Origin: Chryseosolibacter histidinae
GTDB taxonomy: Bacteria; Bacteroidota; Bacteroidia; Cytophagales; Cyclobacteriaceae
Assembly (NCBI RefSeq): GCF_018598225.1
Contig: NZ_JAHESF010000037.1
Span: forward strand, 1-64,000
Reading direction: 5' to 3'
Length of the DNA stretch: 64,000 bases
The notes under the pieces were generated by a model, which did not search any database, was not told where the DNA came from, and saw only the letters and a list, made by a program, of their open reading frames with translations. Shown here piece after piece: positions 8,038 through 15,190 of this stretch. A program made the translations under genes and the position numbers. Numbering within the stretch: position 1 is the first letter of the stretch; every line of letters begins with the position of its first letter.

Positions 8038-9453
8038 TTAAAAGATCTTCCCCGGATTCAATATCCCGTTAGGGTCAAAAGCTTTTTTGATGCCGCGCAT
8101 GAGGGTAAGGTTGGCTTCTCTCATGGCGATGGGCATGTAAGGCCTTTTGGCGATACCGATGCCGTGTTCGCCGGAGAGTGTTCCGCCCAGGCTCACCGTG
8201 AGCTTGAAGATCTCGCCGATGCCGTCGTTGATCTTGGTGTTCCAGTCCTCGTCGCTGATCTGCTCTTTCATCACGTTCACGTGCAGGTTGCCATCGCCGA
8301 TGTGGCCATAGCATACAGAGTTGAATCCGTAACGTTTACCGATCTCCTTGATCCCTACAATAAGCTTCGGAAGACTGGCGCGTGGCACCACAACATCTTC
8401 TGCCTTGGTGAGTGAATAGGCGTTCACACCGGGAGAAATATTTTTTCTGATCTTCCAGAGCTCTTCCTTCTGGGCTGCCGTGTCGGCGAAGAGGATCTCG
8501 CCTGCCTGAAATTTTTCCACCACACTCATCACCGCTTCGGCTTCGCGCATCAGCACTTCATCGTCGTTGCCATCGAGCTCGCACAACAGGTAAGCATCCA
8601 TGTTCTCGGGGAACGGTGTGGTTACTTTGGCGGCGTAGATCTTTTCGCAGTAGTCGATGGTCTTCATGGCCGCTTCGCGTTCGAAGAATTCCATGCCCGA
8701 AGGATTTACACCGGCCCTGAAGATCTCTGCAATAGCTTTGCAAGCTTCTTCGTTAGTAATGAAAGGCATCAGCAGCAACACTGATTTCTGGGGGATGCCC
8801 CTCAGCTTGAATACGATCTTGGTGATGATGCCCAGCGTACCTTCGCTGCCGCACATGAGTTGGGTGAGGTTATACCCGGTTGAGTTCTTGAGCACGTTGG
8901 CACCGGTCCAGATGATGTCGCCGGTAGGCAGCACTACTTCGAGGTTCAGCACGTAATCGCGGGTGACGCCGTACTTCACGGCCTTGGGACCGCCGCTATT
9001 CTCGGAGACGTTGCCGCCGATGAAACAGGAGCCACGGCTTGCGGGGTCGGGCGGGTAGAACAGCCCTTTTTCTTTCACGGCATTCTGAAACACCTCGGTG
9101 ATCACGCCGGGTTCAACAGTAGCCTGAAGGTTCAGTTCGTCGATGTTTAATATTTTGTTGAAACGTTCCATGGAGATCACCACGCCGTTCTGCACGGGTA
9201 ATGCGCCACCGCTCAGGCCTGTGCCGCCACCGCGGGGTGTTACAGGGATCAGGTGCTGATTGCAAAGCTTCATGATCCGGCTGATCTCTTCGGGCGTTCC
9301 CGGTTTTAGTACCACATCGGGCAGAAACGAATAGTCTTCTGTTTCGTCATGTGAATAATTGTAGCGCTTTTCCGGGTCAATGATCACGTTTTCTTCGCCG
9401 ACTATCGTCTCAAACTGGCTGATGAGATCCGTGGAAACTTCTGCAAATGCCAT
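8038..9453 (-). CDS. GlcD-like FAD-linked 2-hydroxyacid dehydrogenase
   Basis: A 471-residue soluble flavoprotein of the PCMH/VAO family, like glycolate oxidase subunit GlcD and D-lactate dehydrogenase. It oxidises a 2-hydroxyacid to the 2-oxoacid. The FAD-binding half shows PRGGGTGLSGGALP near residue 92, PPDPASRGSCFIGGNVSENSGG and GSEGTLGIITK. The C-terminal cap has GHIGDGNLHVNV and GEHGIGIAKRP, both active-site motifs of this family. Length is normal for stand-alone D-lactate dehydrogenases. No GlcE or GlcF partners are nearby. The start at 9453 leaves only 35 bp to the divergent NlpC/P60 gene. The choice between glycolate, D-lactate or 2-hydroxyglutarate cannot be made from the sequence. 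Confidence 0.9.
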   Translation of the reverse strand: MAFAEVSTDLISQFETIVGEENVIIDPEKRYNYSHDETEDYSFLPDVVLKPGTPEEISRIMKLCNQHLIPVTPRGGGTGLSGGALPVQNGVVISMERFNKILNIDELNLQATVEPGVITEVFQNAVKEKGLFYPPDPASRGSCFIGGNVSENSGGPKAVKYGVTRDYVLNLEVVLPTGDIIWTGANVLKNSTGYNLTQLMCGSEGTLGIITKIVFKLRGIPQKSVLLLMPFITNEEACKAIAEIFRAGVNPSGMEFFEREAAMKTIDYCEKIYAAKVTTPFPENMDAYLLCELDGNDDEVLMREAEAVMSVVEKFQAGEILFADTAAQKEELWKIRKNISPGVNAYSLTKAEDVVVPRASLPKLIVGIKEIGKRYGFNSVCYGHIGDGNLHVNVMKEQISDEDWNTKINDGIGEIFKLTVSLGGTLSGEHGIGIAKRPYMPIAMREANLTLMRGIKKAFDPNGILNPGKIF

Positions 9454-9461
9454 GAATTGGA

Positions 9462-9469
9462 TATATTTG
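9462..9469 (+). promoter_or_regulatory. -7 element for the NlpC/P60 gene
   Basis: TATATTTG matches the Bacteroidota -7 consensus TAnnTTTG exactly and lies 19 bp before the ATG at 9489. No clean -33 TTTG is seen at the right distance. The element sits in the 35-bp gap between divergent starts, so its upstream part must lie inside the first codons of the flavoprotein gene. Confidence 0.6.
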
Positions 9470-9488
9470 AATACTTTTTAGACTTGTT

Positions 9489-9992
9489 ATGAAGCTGTTT
9501 TTTCGATTCAAAATTAATCAAAAGCTTCTTTTTACTGTGCTTTTTGCAGTAACAGTTTTTCTGGTATCGTGTGCGTCATCCAGAAAAATGACAGTGAGAG
9601 AGGAGAAAATTGAGAAGGTGATCATCGCGGCACGCAGCTACACAGGTACACCTTACAAGTATGGCGGAACAACCCGCTCAGGCATGGATTGCTCAGGATT
9701 GCTGATGAATTCCTTTAAGGTGATCGCGCTGGACCTGCCCAGAAGCTCAGAAGCACAGAGCAAGATCGGCAAAGAAGTGAAGCTCAAAGACCTGGAGCCG
9801 GGCGACCTTGTGTTTTTTGCCACGGGCAAGAAGAGAAGGAGGATCACACACGTAGGACTGGTTACAGATACGAAAGACAAAGACAACGTGAAGTTCATTC
9901 ACGCCTCGTCTTCGCTCGGTGTGGTGGAGACAAACATTTTTGCGGAATACTATCAGAAGCGGTTTCGAGGAGCGAGAAGAGTTATTGAATAG
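9489..9992 (+). CDS. NlpC/P60 cell-wall peptidase lipoprotein
   Basis: A 167-residue envelope lipoprotein. The signal ends in a lipobox (LVSC, Cys28). One NlpC/P60 domain follows, with catalytic Cys68 in SGMDCSGLL, His121 in THVGLV and a third polar residue, His138, in FIHASS. Enzymes of this size (Spr/MepS-like) cut the D-Glu-meso-DAP or D-Ala-DAP bond in peptidoglycan stem peptides. YKYGG before the Cys motif is typical. It is divergent from the GlcD-like gene and followed by a nested repeat region, so it is probably monocistronic. Confidence 0.92.
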   Translation: MKLFFRFKINQKLLFTVLFAVTVFLVSCASSRKMTVREEKIEKVIIAARSYTGTPYKYGGTTRSGMDCSGLLMNSFKVIALDLPRSSEAQSKIGKEVKLKDLEPGDLVFFATGKKRRRITHVGLVTDTKDKDNVKFIHASSSLGVVETNIFAEYYQKRFRGARRVIE

Positions 9993-9998
9993 TTAGTT

Positions 9999-10344
9999 GG
10001 GTTTGAAGTTTCAGGTTTAAAGTTTAAAGTTAGGTGATCCCTGAATTCAGGGAGGATGGTTGCCGGTTGCCAGTTACCGGTTGCCAGTTGGAGGAGTTCA
10101 ATCAACACGATTTTCAGTCTCCTTGAATCGTTAGAACAAAGGAGTTTCATACACCAGTATACCCGGTAACTGGCAACAGGCAACTGGCAACCTACCCGCG
10201 CTATTATCGTAGTGGGATCTAACATCAACCGAAGAAGCCTCGGCTAACGAAGCCAGGCATCCCCCACACACGGACACACGGAGTGAAATCTTCCCCAACT
10301 TTAAACTCGTAACTTGAAACTTCTAACCTGAAACTTTTAACTTT
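9999..10344. repeat. Nested heptad arms: AGTTTAA pair enclosing a GGTTGCC pair
   Basis: From outside in: AGTTTAA-type arm 9999-10033; a 14-bp perfect palindrome CCCTGAATTCAGGG at 10039-10052; GGTTGCC-type arm 10058-10090 (five units); inverse arm 10165-10192 (GGTAACT, GGCAACA, GGCAACT, GGCAACC); inverse AGTTTAA-type arm 10295-10344. It fills almost the whole gap between the NlpC/P60 stop (9992) and the next start (10350). In the remaining 10193-10294 I see only short runs such as CACACACGGACACACGG and no gene. Confidence 0.9.
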
Positions 10345-10349
10345 CGGTC

Positions 10350-11309
10350 ATGACATCACGGAGAAAATTCATTCAGCTTTCTGCGTTAGGCACTTCGCTT
10401 CTTTCATCGCCACAGCTGCTGGCGGGGCAGGTGCAGCAGCATAAACCCATTGTTCTTTCTACCTGGAATTTTGGTATGGCCGCCAATGTAGCAGCGTGGA
10501 AGATCCTGTCTGCGGGCGGACGTGCGCTGGATGCTGTTGAAGCCGGTGCCAAAGTACCTGAAGCAGATCCAACGGAGGTGACGGTAGGTTATGGTGGTCT
10601 GCCCGATCGCGATGGTCATGTTACGCTCGATGCCTGCATTATGGATGAGCTTGGCAATTGTGGCTCGGTGATCTGTCTCGAGCACGTTGTACACGCTGTA
10701 TCAGTAGCGCGTGCCGTGATGGAAAAAACACCTCACGTGATATTGGCCGGTGAAGGCGCGTTGCAATTTGCGCTGGCCAATGGATTCAAGAAAAAAAATC
10801 TGCTCACGCCCGAGTCAGAAAAAGCGTGGAAGGAGTGGAAGAAGAAGTCGGAATACAAACCGGTGATCAACATCGAAAACCACGACACCATCGGTATCAT
10901 AGCGCTCGACGCCAATGGTAATCTGTCAGGTGCCTGTACCACTAGTGGCATGGCCTTCAAGATGCACGGCAGGGTTGGTGATTCGCCCATCATCGGCGCA
11001 GGTCTGTATGTTGATAATGAAGTAGGCGCCGCTACCGCCACCGGTGTGGGTGAAGAAGTGGTGAGGATCGTAGGCTGTCACCTTGTGGTGGAGCTCATGC
11101 GCCAGGGAAATTCTCCCGAGCAGGCGTGCAAGCTGGCCGTTGAGCGCATCCTGAAAAAAAATCCTGCGAAAGCAAAAGACGTTCAGGTCGGATTTCTGGC
11201 CCTGAACAAGAACGGTGAATATGGCGCTTATTGCCTGCAAAAAGGTTTTACATTTGCCCGCCACGACAACAGCGGTAACAAGCTGTTCGACGCCAAAAGC
11301 AATTTCTGA
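10350..11309 (+). CDS. Glycosylasparaginase (N4-(beta-GlcNAc)-L-asparaginase)
   Basis: A 319-residue Ntn hydrolase that cleaves the GlcNAc-asparagine bond of glycopeptides. MTSRRKFIQLSALGTSLLSS is a Tat-type signal, so the enzyme is probably exported folded. Autocleavage should occur before Thr180 in NHDTIGIIALD, making Thr180 the nucleophile. The downstream GACTTSGMAFKMHGRVGDSP and GAATATGVGEE motifs form the substrate pocket. The gene overlaps cutC by one base (TGATG), implying a transcript of at least two genes. The ATG lies 6 bp after a heptad arm, so any promoter must lie within or beyond the repeat region. In Bacteroidota such enzymes fit glycoprotein N-glycan use. Confidence 0.93.
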   Translation: MTSRRKFIQLSALGTSLLSSPQLLAGQVQQHKPIVLSTWNFGMAANVAAWKILSAGGRALDAVEAGAKVPEADPTEVTVGYGGLPDRDGHVTLDACIMDELGNCGSVICLEHVVHAVSVARAVMEKTPHVILAGEGALQFALANGFKKKNLLTPESEKAWKEWKKKSEYKPVINIENHDTIGIIALDANGNLSGACTTSGMAFKMHGRVGDSPIIGAGLYVDNEVGAATATGVGEEVVRIVGCHLVVELMRQGNSPEQACKLAVERILKKNPAKAKDVQVGFLALNKNGEYGAYCLQKGFTFARHDNSGNKLFDAKSNF

Positions 11310-12064
11310 TGACTGTTGAGATCGTAGTTTACAATATCGTCTCCGCCCTGAAGGCGCAGGAGGGCGGTGCAGACCGCATCGAGCTTTGTGATAACCCTGG
11401 CGAAGGAGGTACCACCCCTTCATTCGGTACCATCGAGGTGGTGCGGCAAAACCTGAGCATCGATGTGTTTGTGATGATCCGTCCGCGCGGAGGTGATTTT
11501 CATTATTCGAGCTATGAGTTTCACGCCATGAAACGCGATATCTACCAGTGTCAGAAGCTGAGTGTGGACGGCGTGGTGTTAGGCATCCTCAACGCCGATG
11601 GGACCATCGATAAAAAGCGTTGCCGGGAGCTGGTCGAAAAAGCGCGGCCGCTGAAAGTGACCTGCCACCGGGCGTTTGATATGGCGAAAGACCCATTCCA
11701 GGCGCTGGAAGATTGTATTGAAGTTGGTTTTGACAGGATCCTGACCTCGGGCCAGCAGCCACAGGCCATCAAAGGAGCCGAATTACTGGGAGAACTGGTG
11801 AAAAGAGCGAACGGCCGTATCACTATCATGGCAGGGTCGGGCGTAAACGAAAATACGGTAGAAGAGATCGTTGCCAAATCCCGGGTAAAAGAGATCCATT
11901 TTTCGGCGGTGGCCACCAAAGAAAGCGCTATGCAGTTCAGGAACCCCCAGATTGCCGGAATGGGCTCGGATGAGGGTTCGGAATTCAGGCTGCGGACCGT
12001 GGACCCCGAAAAGGTAAGAAAAATTCGTGCGCTGGCAGAAAATACCCTTTTGTCTGGTTCCTAA
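11309..12064 (+). CDS. cutC: CutC family protein
   Basis: A 251-residue TIM-barrel protein of the CutC family, with MTVEIVVYNIVSALKAQEGGADRIELC at the start, the diagnostic VMIRPRGGDFHYS near residue 56, and the C-terminal HFSAVATKES. CutC was named for copper tolerance in E. coli, but that role is disputed and the bacterial biochemical function is uncertain; some related enzymes act on sugar derivatives. It has no signal peptide and is cytoplasmic. It is translationally coupled to glycosylasparaginase, which favours a link to amino-sugar metabolism over copper (inference). The promoter of the downstream tRNA gene begins inside its last codons. Confidence 0.9.
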   Translation: MTVEIVVYNIVSALKAQEGGADRIELCDNPGEGGTTPSFGTIEVVRQNLSIDVFVMIRPRGGDFHYSSYEFHAMKRDIYQCQKLSVDGVVLGILNADGTIDKKRCRELVEKARPLKVTCHRAFDMAKDPFQALEDCIEVGFDRILTSGQQPQAIKGAELLGELVKRANGRITIMAGSGVNENTVEEIVAKSRVKEIHFSAVATKESAMQFRNPQIAGMGSDEGSEFRLRTVDPEKVRKIRALAENTLLSGS

Positions 12065-12079
12065 TTTGGAATATATTTG
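12049..12079 (+). promoter_or_regulatory. Promoter of tRNA-Ala, TTTG-N19-TATATTTG
   Basis: TTTG at 12049-12052 and TATATTTG at 12072-12079 are separated by 19 bp and match the Bacteroidota -33/-7 consensus in full. Initiation would fall a few bases before the tRNA at 12091. The -33 box lies within the end of cutC. Confidence 0.75.
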
Positions 12080-12090
12080 CACCCTGTTAC

Positions 12091-12164
12091 GGGGGATTAG
12101 CTCAGCTGGCTAGAGCGCTTCCATGGCATGGAAGAGGTCATCGGTTCGACTCCGATATTCTCCA
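12091..12164 (+). tRNA. tRNA-Ala (anticodon GGC)
   Basis: A 74-nt cloverleaf. The acceptor stem GGGGGAT pairs with ATTCTCC and has the G3:U70 wobble pair that identifies tRNA-Ala; the discriminator is A. The anticodon arm CTTCC-ATGGCAT-GGAAG gives anticodon GGC. The T arm is ATCGG-TTCGACT-CCGAT. CCA is not encoded (ACG follows). Confidence 0.95.
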
Positions 12165-12180
12165 CGGAATTCTCCCCACA

Positions 12181-12207
12181 AAGGTCTGCAATAGCGGGCC
12201 TTTTTTT
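12181..12207 (+). terminator. Rho-independent terminator after tRNA-Ala
   Basis: AAGGTCTGC and GCGGGCCTT form a 9-bp stem with two G-U pairs and an AATA loop, followed by seven T. It ends against the stop codon of the convergent PAS gene. Confidence 0.75.
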
Positions 12208-13366
12208 ATGCCGTCTCGGGGACCATTGCCACAAAGTTTTCCATCCTTGCGGGATTCCCCTCGTCGTCGTGAATGATGTTGATGGTTTGCCGCACCTTTC
12301 TTTGCTCCGGGCCGGCGGCGATGCGGTAGCAGAATTCGGCACAGTGATCATGCTCCAGCCTGCCCAGCTTTTCTGTAACATTGCTCCTGTCTTCTGCCGC
12401 GATGTATGAAAGCCAGAAGTTAGGACAATCCATTACCTGGTCTTTGCCCACGCCGAAGAATGTCAACGCAGCGCGGCTTACATGGTCGTCTCCTTTTCCC
12501 GTAAGGTCAAATGACCACACACAATCGCTGACCTGTTCCATTAATCTGCGGATCTGCTCTGTTTTTTCACGCAGCTGGGTAGACGACTGCACGGCAAGTG
12601 TACGGTTGTTATTCAGCAACAGGGTATTGAGGTCTATGAGGTCGTCGTTGGTGGTGTTGATCTCCCGGATGCGCACCTCAAGCTCTTTGTTCACGAGCGA
12701 AAGCGCGGCGGTTCTGTCGAGCAGCTTTCTCTCGAACTCCATTTTAGCGATCTTCAGCTCTTCTTCGGCCTTCACCTGGTTGGTGATATCGTTGCTCATG
12801 ATGAGCCCGGCATGCTGGTTATTGTAGAGGATGGAATAGGCGGATACTTCAACGTGAAGCAGGGTGCCGTCTTTGCGGATGTGCTGCCATTGTCCCAGCA
12901 ACCTGTGGCCACGTTGCAGCTGACCGATGGCGTCCTGCATCCTTGACAGGTCTTCCGTGGGCCGGATCTGGTCTACGGTCATGGACAAAAATTCCTTGCG
13001 GGAATAACCATACATGATCAACGCAGCCTCGTTCACTTCCAGGAAACGCATGGTCTCCAGGTTGTAGATCCACATCGGCAGAGGATTTCGCCTGAAGAAG
13101 TCCTGGCGATCGATGGTGGTTTGCGCGTGACGGTGCTGCTGCAGTATAAAAAAGAAAATAATGCCCATGGCCACCACAAAACAGATCCCCTTTAACACGC
13201 CCAGGTGGAACAGTGAAAAATGATCCGTGCCCGGCGTGTGAAAAATGAAGAGTGCAAGATCAGACAACACTACCCACAAGATGCCGGCAACAACAAATTT
13301 AAATGTTGTACTCAGCGAAAAAACGAAACGTTCTTTGTGCAGGGTGTAGAAAAGAAGCTTGGTCAT
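12206..13366 (-). CDS. Membrane-bound tandem PAS protein without output domain
   Basis: A 386-residue protein. Two hydrophobic segments near residues 22-42 and 54-75 place it in the inner membrane with a very short loop. PAS 1 follows at about 85-205 (NPLPMWIYNLETMRFLEVNEAALIMYGYSRKEF, ending in the PAC-like LIMSNDITNQVKAEEEL), then a heptad-rich coiled coil at about 205-265, and a second PAS-like domain at about 268-380 (DCVWSFDLTGKGDDHVSRAALTFFGVG). The protein ends there: no histidine kinase, GGDEF, EAL or helix-turn-helix domain is seen. It may signal by protein contact or be a shortened kinase. It is monocistronic and ends on the tRNA-Ala terminator. A perfect palindrome lies upstream at 13398-13411. 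Confidence 0.8.
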   Translation of the reverse strand: MTKLLFYTLHKERFVFSLSTTFKFVVAGILWVVLSDLALFIFHTPGTDHFSLFHLGVLKGICFVVAMGIIFFFILQQHRHAQTTIDRQDFFRRNPLPMWIYNLETMRFLEVNEAALIMYGYSRKEFLSMTVDQIRPTEDLSRMQDAIGQLQRGHRLLGQWQHIRKDGTLLHVEVSAYSILYNNQHAGLIMSNDITNQVKAEEELKIAKMEFERKLLDRTAALSLVNKELEVRIREINTTNDDLIDLNTLLLNNNRTLAVQSSTQLREKTEQIRRLMEQVSDCVWSFDLTGKGDDHVSRAALTFFGVGKDQVMDCPNFWLSYIAAEDRSNVTEKLGRLEHDHCAEFCYRIAAGPEQRKVRQTINIIHDDEGNPARMENFVAMVPETA

Positions 13367-13397
13367 ATGGCGTCCTGTTTCATCTCCTCCTAAAACC

Positions 13398-13411
13398 TAT
13401 GTTTAAACATA
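13398..13411. promoter_or_regulatory. 14-bp palindrome upstream of the PAS gene
   Basis: TATGTTTAAACATA is a perfect palindrome 32 bp upstream of the PAS protein start and could be an operator. No regulator gene is adjacent. The rest of 13367-13515 shows nothing else I can name. Confidence 0.35.
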
Positions 13412-13515
13412 AGGTCATGGGAAAGATCCAAGCTTTCTCAGAGGGGGTCAAAGCGCGCGCAAGATACAGCCGTTAAATTGAATTGTAAACCATGCGTTGC
13501 AAATTCAGTAGTTCA

Positions 13516-13595
13516 GGGTACGGGATACGAGGTACGAAGTACGTAAATACCCTTATTTCGCTGTCTCTACTTCGTACTTCGTATTTCGTATCTCA
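13516..13595. repeat. Heptad inverted pair, GGTACGA type
   Basis: Left arm 13516-13543 (GGGTACG, GGATACG, AGGTACG, AAGTACG) faces right arm 13568-13595 (TACTTCG, TACTTCG, TATTTCG, TATCTCA) across 24 bp. The two arms can form a long imperfect hairpin. It lies 72 bp behind the stop of the GH20-like gene. Confidence 0.88.
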
Positions 13596-13666
13596 CACTT
13601 GCCCGAACGGCCAGTAGCCTTGTCCGTTATTGAGACGACTTCGACGTGTTATCGTTTGAAAGGCCG

Positions 13667-14788
13667 TTATTTGTTGAGGGTTGCAATACCATCGTAGAGA
13701 ACCTTGAAACAGTTTCCAGAGGTGTTCTCGCCGCCCAACGCATCTTTTTTCCGGCCATAAAATTCTTCCATGAATGAAGCCGGATCAGACCACACGGTTT
13801 GTACCATACCCTGAAAATTCTCTTTCATCTCGGTTGTGGCGGTCTGCCTGTAGTTGAGCATATCACTGAGCTGCGCGGAGGCAACGGAAGGAGTTCTCCA
13901 CGGGCAGGTAACAACCTTAAAGCCCTTCATGGCAAAATAGACTGCGGTTTTATCGGCGCGTTCGTAATGCCAGTCGCAGATCATCACGTCTTTGGGGATC
14001 AGGTCAACGGCCCTGTGTGTATTGTTCATGCTGGCTTCCCACATGCCCAGCCCGGTGGTTTTTCCGTCGATGAGCCTGTCGCCCCAGATCCAGAGCTGCC
14101 TGTTCTTCTGCTGAAGATGATCGCGAACGGTTTTGACTTCGCCGGCAAACAGCTCGGCTTTATCGCGGCCGGAACAACGCGGACACTTGTCGTCGCCGAG
14201 GTAAAACACTTCATCCATACCGGCATGAAAAGCATTGGCTTCGAAGACGTCGCAGATCTCATCCACGATCTCGAAAACAACTTTGTGAACATCGGGATGC
14301 AACGGGCAGTAACTCTTGCAGTAGAGGCCGTCGGCATTGGGCCACTCATATTTTGCCGGCATCTTCACATGCGGCGTTTCATCGAACTGCGGATATTTTT
14401 CGAGCAGCTTGTGGGTTTGACTGGCCCACGACTGGTGCCCGAGCAGGTTGATCTGCGGGATCAGCCGGATGTTGTGTTTTTTTGCGATGGCCACGATCTT
14501 TTTAACATCGGCTTTCGAGAGCGCAATGCTGTCGCGCAGCTCGGGATGCGACGTGAACTGGTAATTGAAGTCGACGCGTAAGATCAATGTGTTCACGTGG
14601 CGGGGTGCAAGCTCTTCGCCTATGAATTTGATGAACGGGTCCAGTTGCTGTGGCCGTGGTGCTGCAATGCAGAAGCCCCGAACAGGAAGTAAGACATCAA
14701 CTTTTTTTTGTGCTGAAGTCGAAAGTGATACAGCACAGCAGGCAAGGGCAAAAAGAACCTTAGCCGTGGAGGATTGCAGTGTTCTCAT
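13667..14788 (-). CDS. GH20-like beta-N-acetylhexosaminidase-family protein, exported
   Basis: The start is set at 14788 because MRTLQSSTAKVLFALACCAVSLSTSAQ is a clean signal peptide; an ATG eight codons upstream is the alternative. The protein (373 residues) is a TIM-barrel glycoside hydrolase. NTLILRVDFNYQFTSHPELR and LIPQINLLGHQSW resemble GH20, and FHAGMDEVFYLG corresponds to the catalytic Asp-Glu pair (usually HIGGDE). WIWGDRLIDG and WSDPASFMEEFYG are consistent. It is shorter than typical GH20 enzymes and lacks the N-terminal GH20b domain, so it may belong to a divergent subgroup with another substrate. It is probably periplasmic and stands alone. Confidence 0.78.
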   Translation of the reverse strand: MRTLQSSTAKVLFALACCAVSLSTSAQKKVDVLLPVRGFCIAAPRPQQLDPFIKFIGEELAPRHVNTLILRVDFNYQFTSHPELRDSIALSKADVKKIVAIAKKHNIRLIPQINLLGHQSWASQTHKLLEKYPQFDETPHVKMPAKYEWPNADGLYCKSYCPLHPDVHKVVFEIVDEICDVFEANAFHAGMDEVFYLGDDKCPRCSGRDKAELFAGEVKTVRDHLQQKNRQLWIWGDRLIDGKTTGLGMWEASMNNTHRAVDLIPKDVMICDWHYERADKTAVYFAMKGFKVVTCPWRTPSVASAQLSDMLNYRQTATTEMKENFQGMVQTVWSDPASFMEEFYGRKKDALGGENTSGNCFKVLYDGIATLNK

Positions 14789-14854
14789 ACCATGTAAAAT
14801 AGAAAATTCCATGGAGAGACAAGAGGCATTTTACACATGCGTGAATAAAAAAAA

Positions 14855-14894
14855 CACTTACCGCGATGTGTTTATTCGGACATCGCGATAAGTG
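14855..14894. other. Stem-loop between the CsbD and GH20-like genes
   Basis: CACTTACCGCGATG at 14855-14868 pairs with CATCGCGATAAGTG at 14881-14894 except for one mismatch, around a 12-nt loop. There is no T-run on either side, so it may be an RNA 3'-end stabiliser or a protein site rather than a classical terminator. Confidence 0.5.
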
Positions 14895-14903
14895 CATAAT
14901 TAA

Positions 14904-14924
14904 GGTACGAGGTACGATTTACGA
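14904..14924. repeat. Single heptad arm, GGTACGA type
   Basis: GGTACGA, GGTACGA, TTTACGA occupy 14904-14924, one base from the stop codon of the minus-strand CsbD gene. No facing arm is seen. Confidence 0.75.
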
Positions 14925-14925
14925 C

Positions 14926-15111
14926 CTAGAGATCTTCGATCTCTTTCCTTACCTGTTCTTTTGTTTTACCAAGCTTCTGTTGCAGGCGGCCATACAATTC
15001 GTCTTCCTTTCCTTCTGCAAAAGTGAGATCATCATCGGTAAGCTGGCCGTATTTCTGCTTCAGTTTGCCCTTCATTTCATTCCAGGCGCCTTTGATTTTT
15101 AACTTTTCCAT
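14926..15111 (-). CDS. CsbD-family stress protein
   Basis: A 61-residue charged, helical protein: [19 protein letters not shown], then [34 protein letters not shown], the standard CsbD signature at the standard length. CsbD proteins are induced by general stress in many bacteria and their molecular role is unknown. It is soluble with no signal peptide. A plus-strand reading frame overlaps it, but that is the non-coding extension of the next gene. Confidence 0.93.
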   Translation of the reverse strand: MEKLKIKGAWNEMKGKLKQKYGQLTDDDLTFAEGKEDELYGRLQQKLGKTKEQVRKEIEDL

Positions 15112-15190
15112 GATTTTACTGTTTAAATTGTTGCTTCATCCGCCGCGAGGCGGGTGTCCGATGTATAGATGCTTAAATTATAATGCCACC

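Noticed and set aside
9999-10344. CRISPR array
   Set aside because: Units are 7 bp without spacers, and arms face each other. No cas genes are present.
12049-12079. Possible riboswitch or leader RNA before tRNA-Ala
   Set aside because: The bases are fully accounted for by the cutC end and a consensus promoter.
15023-15190. N-terminal extension of the 15191 gene
   Set aside because: It overlaps csbD on the other strand, its translation is hydrophobic and unlike the rest, and a good internal ATG exists.
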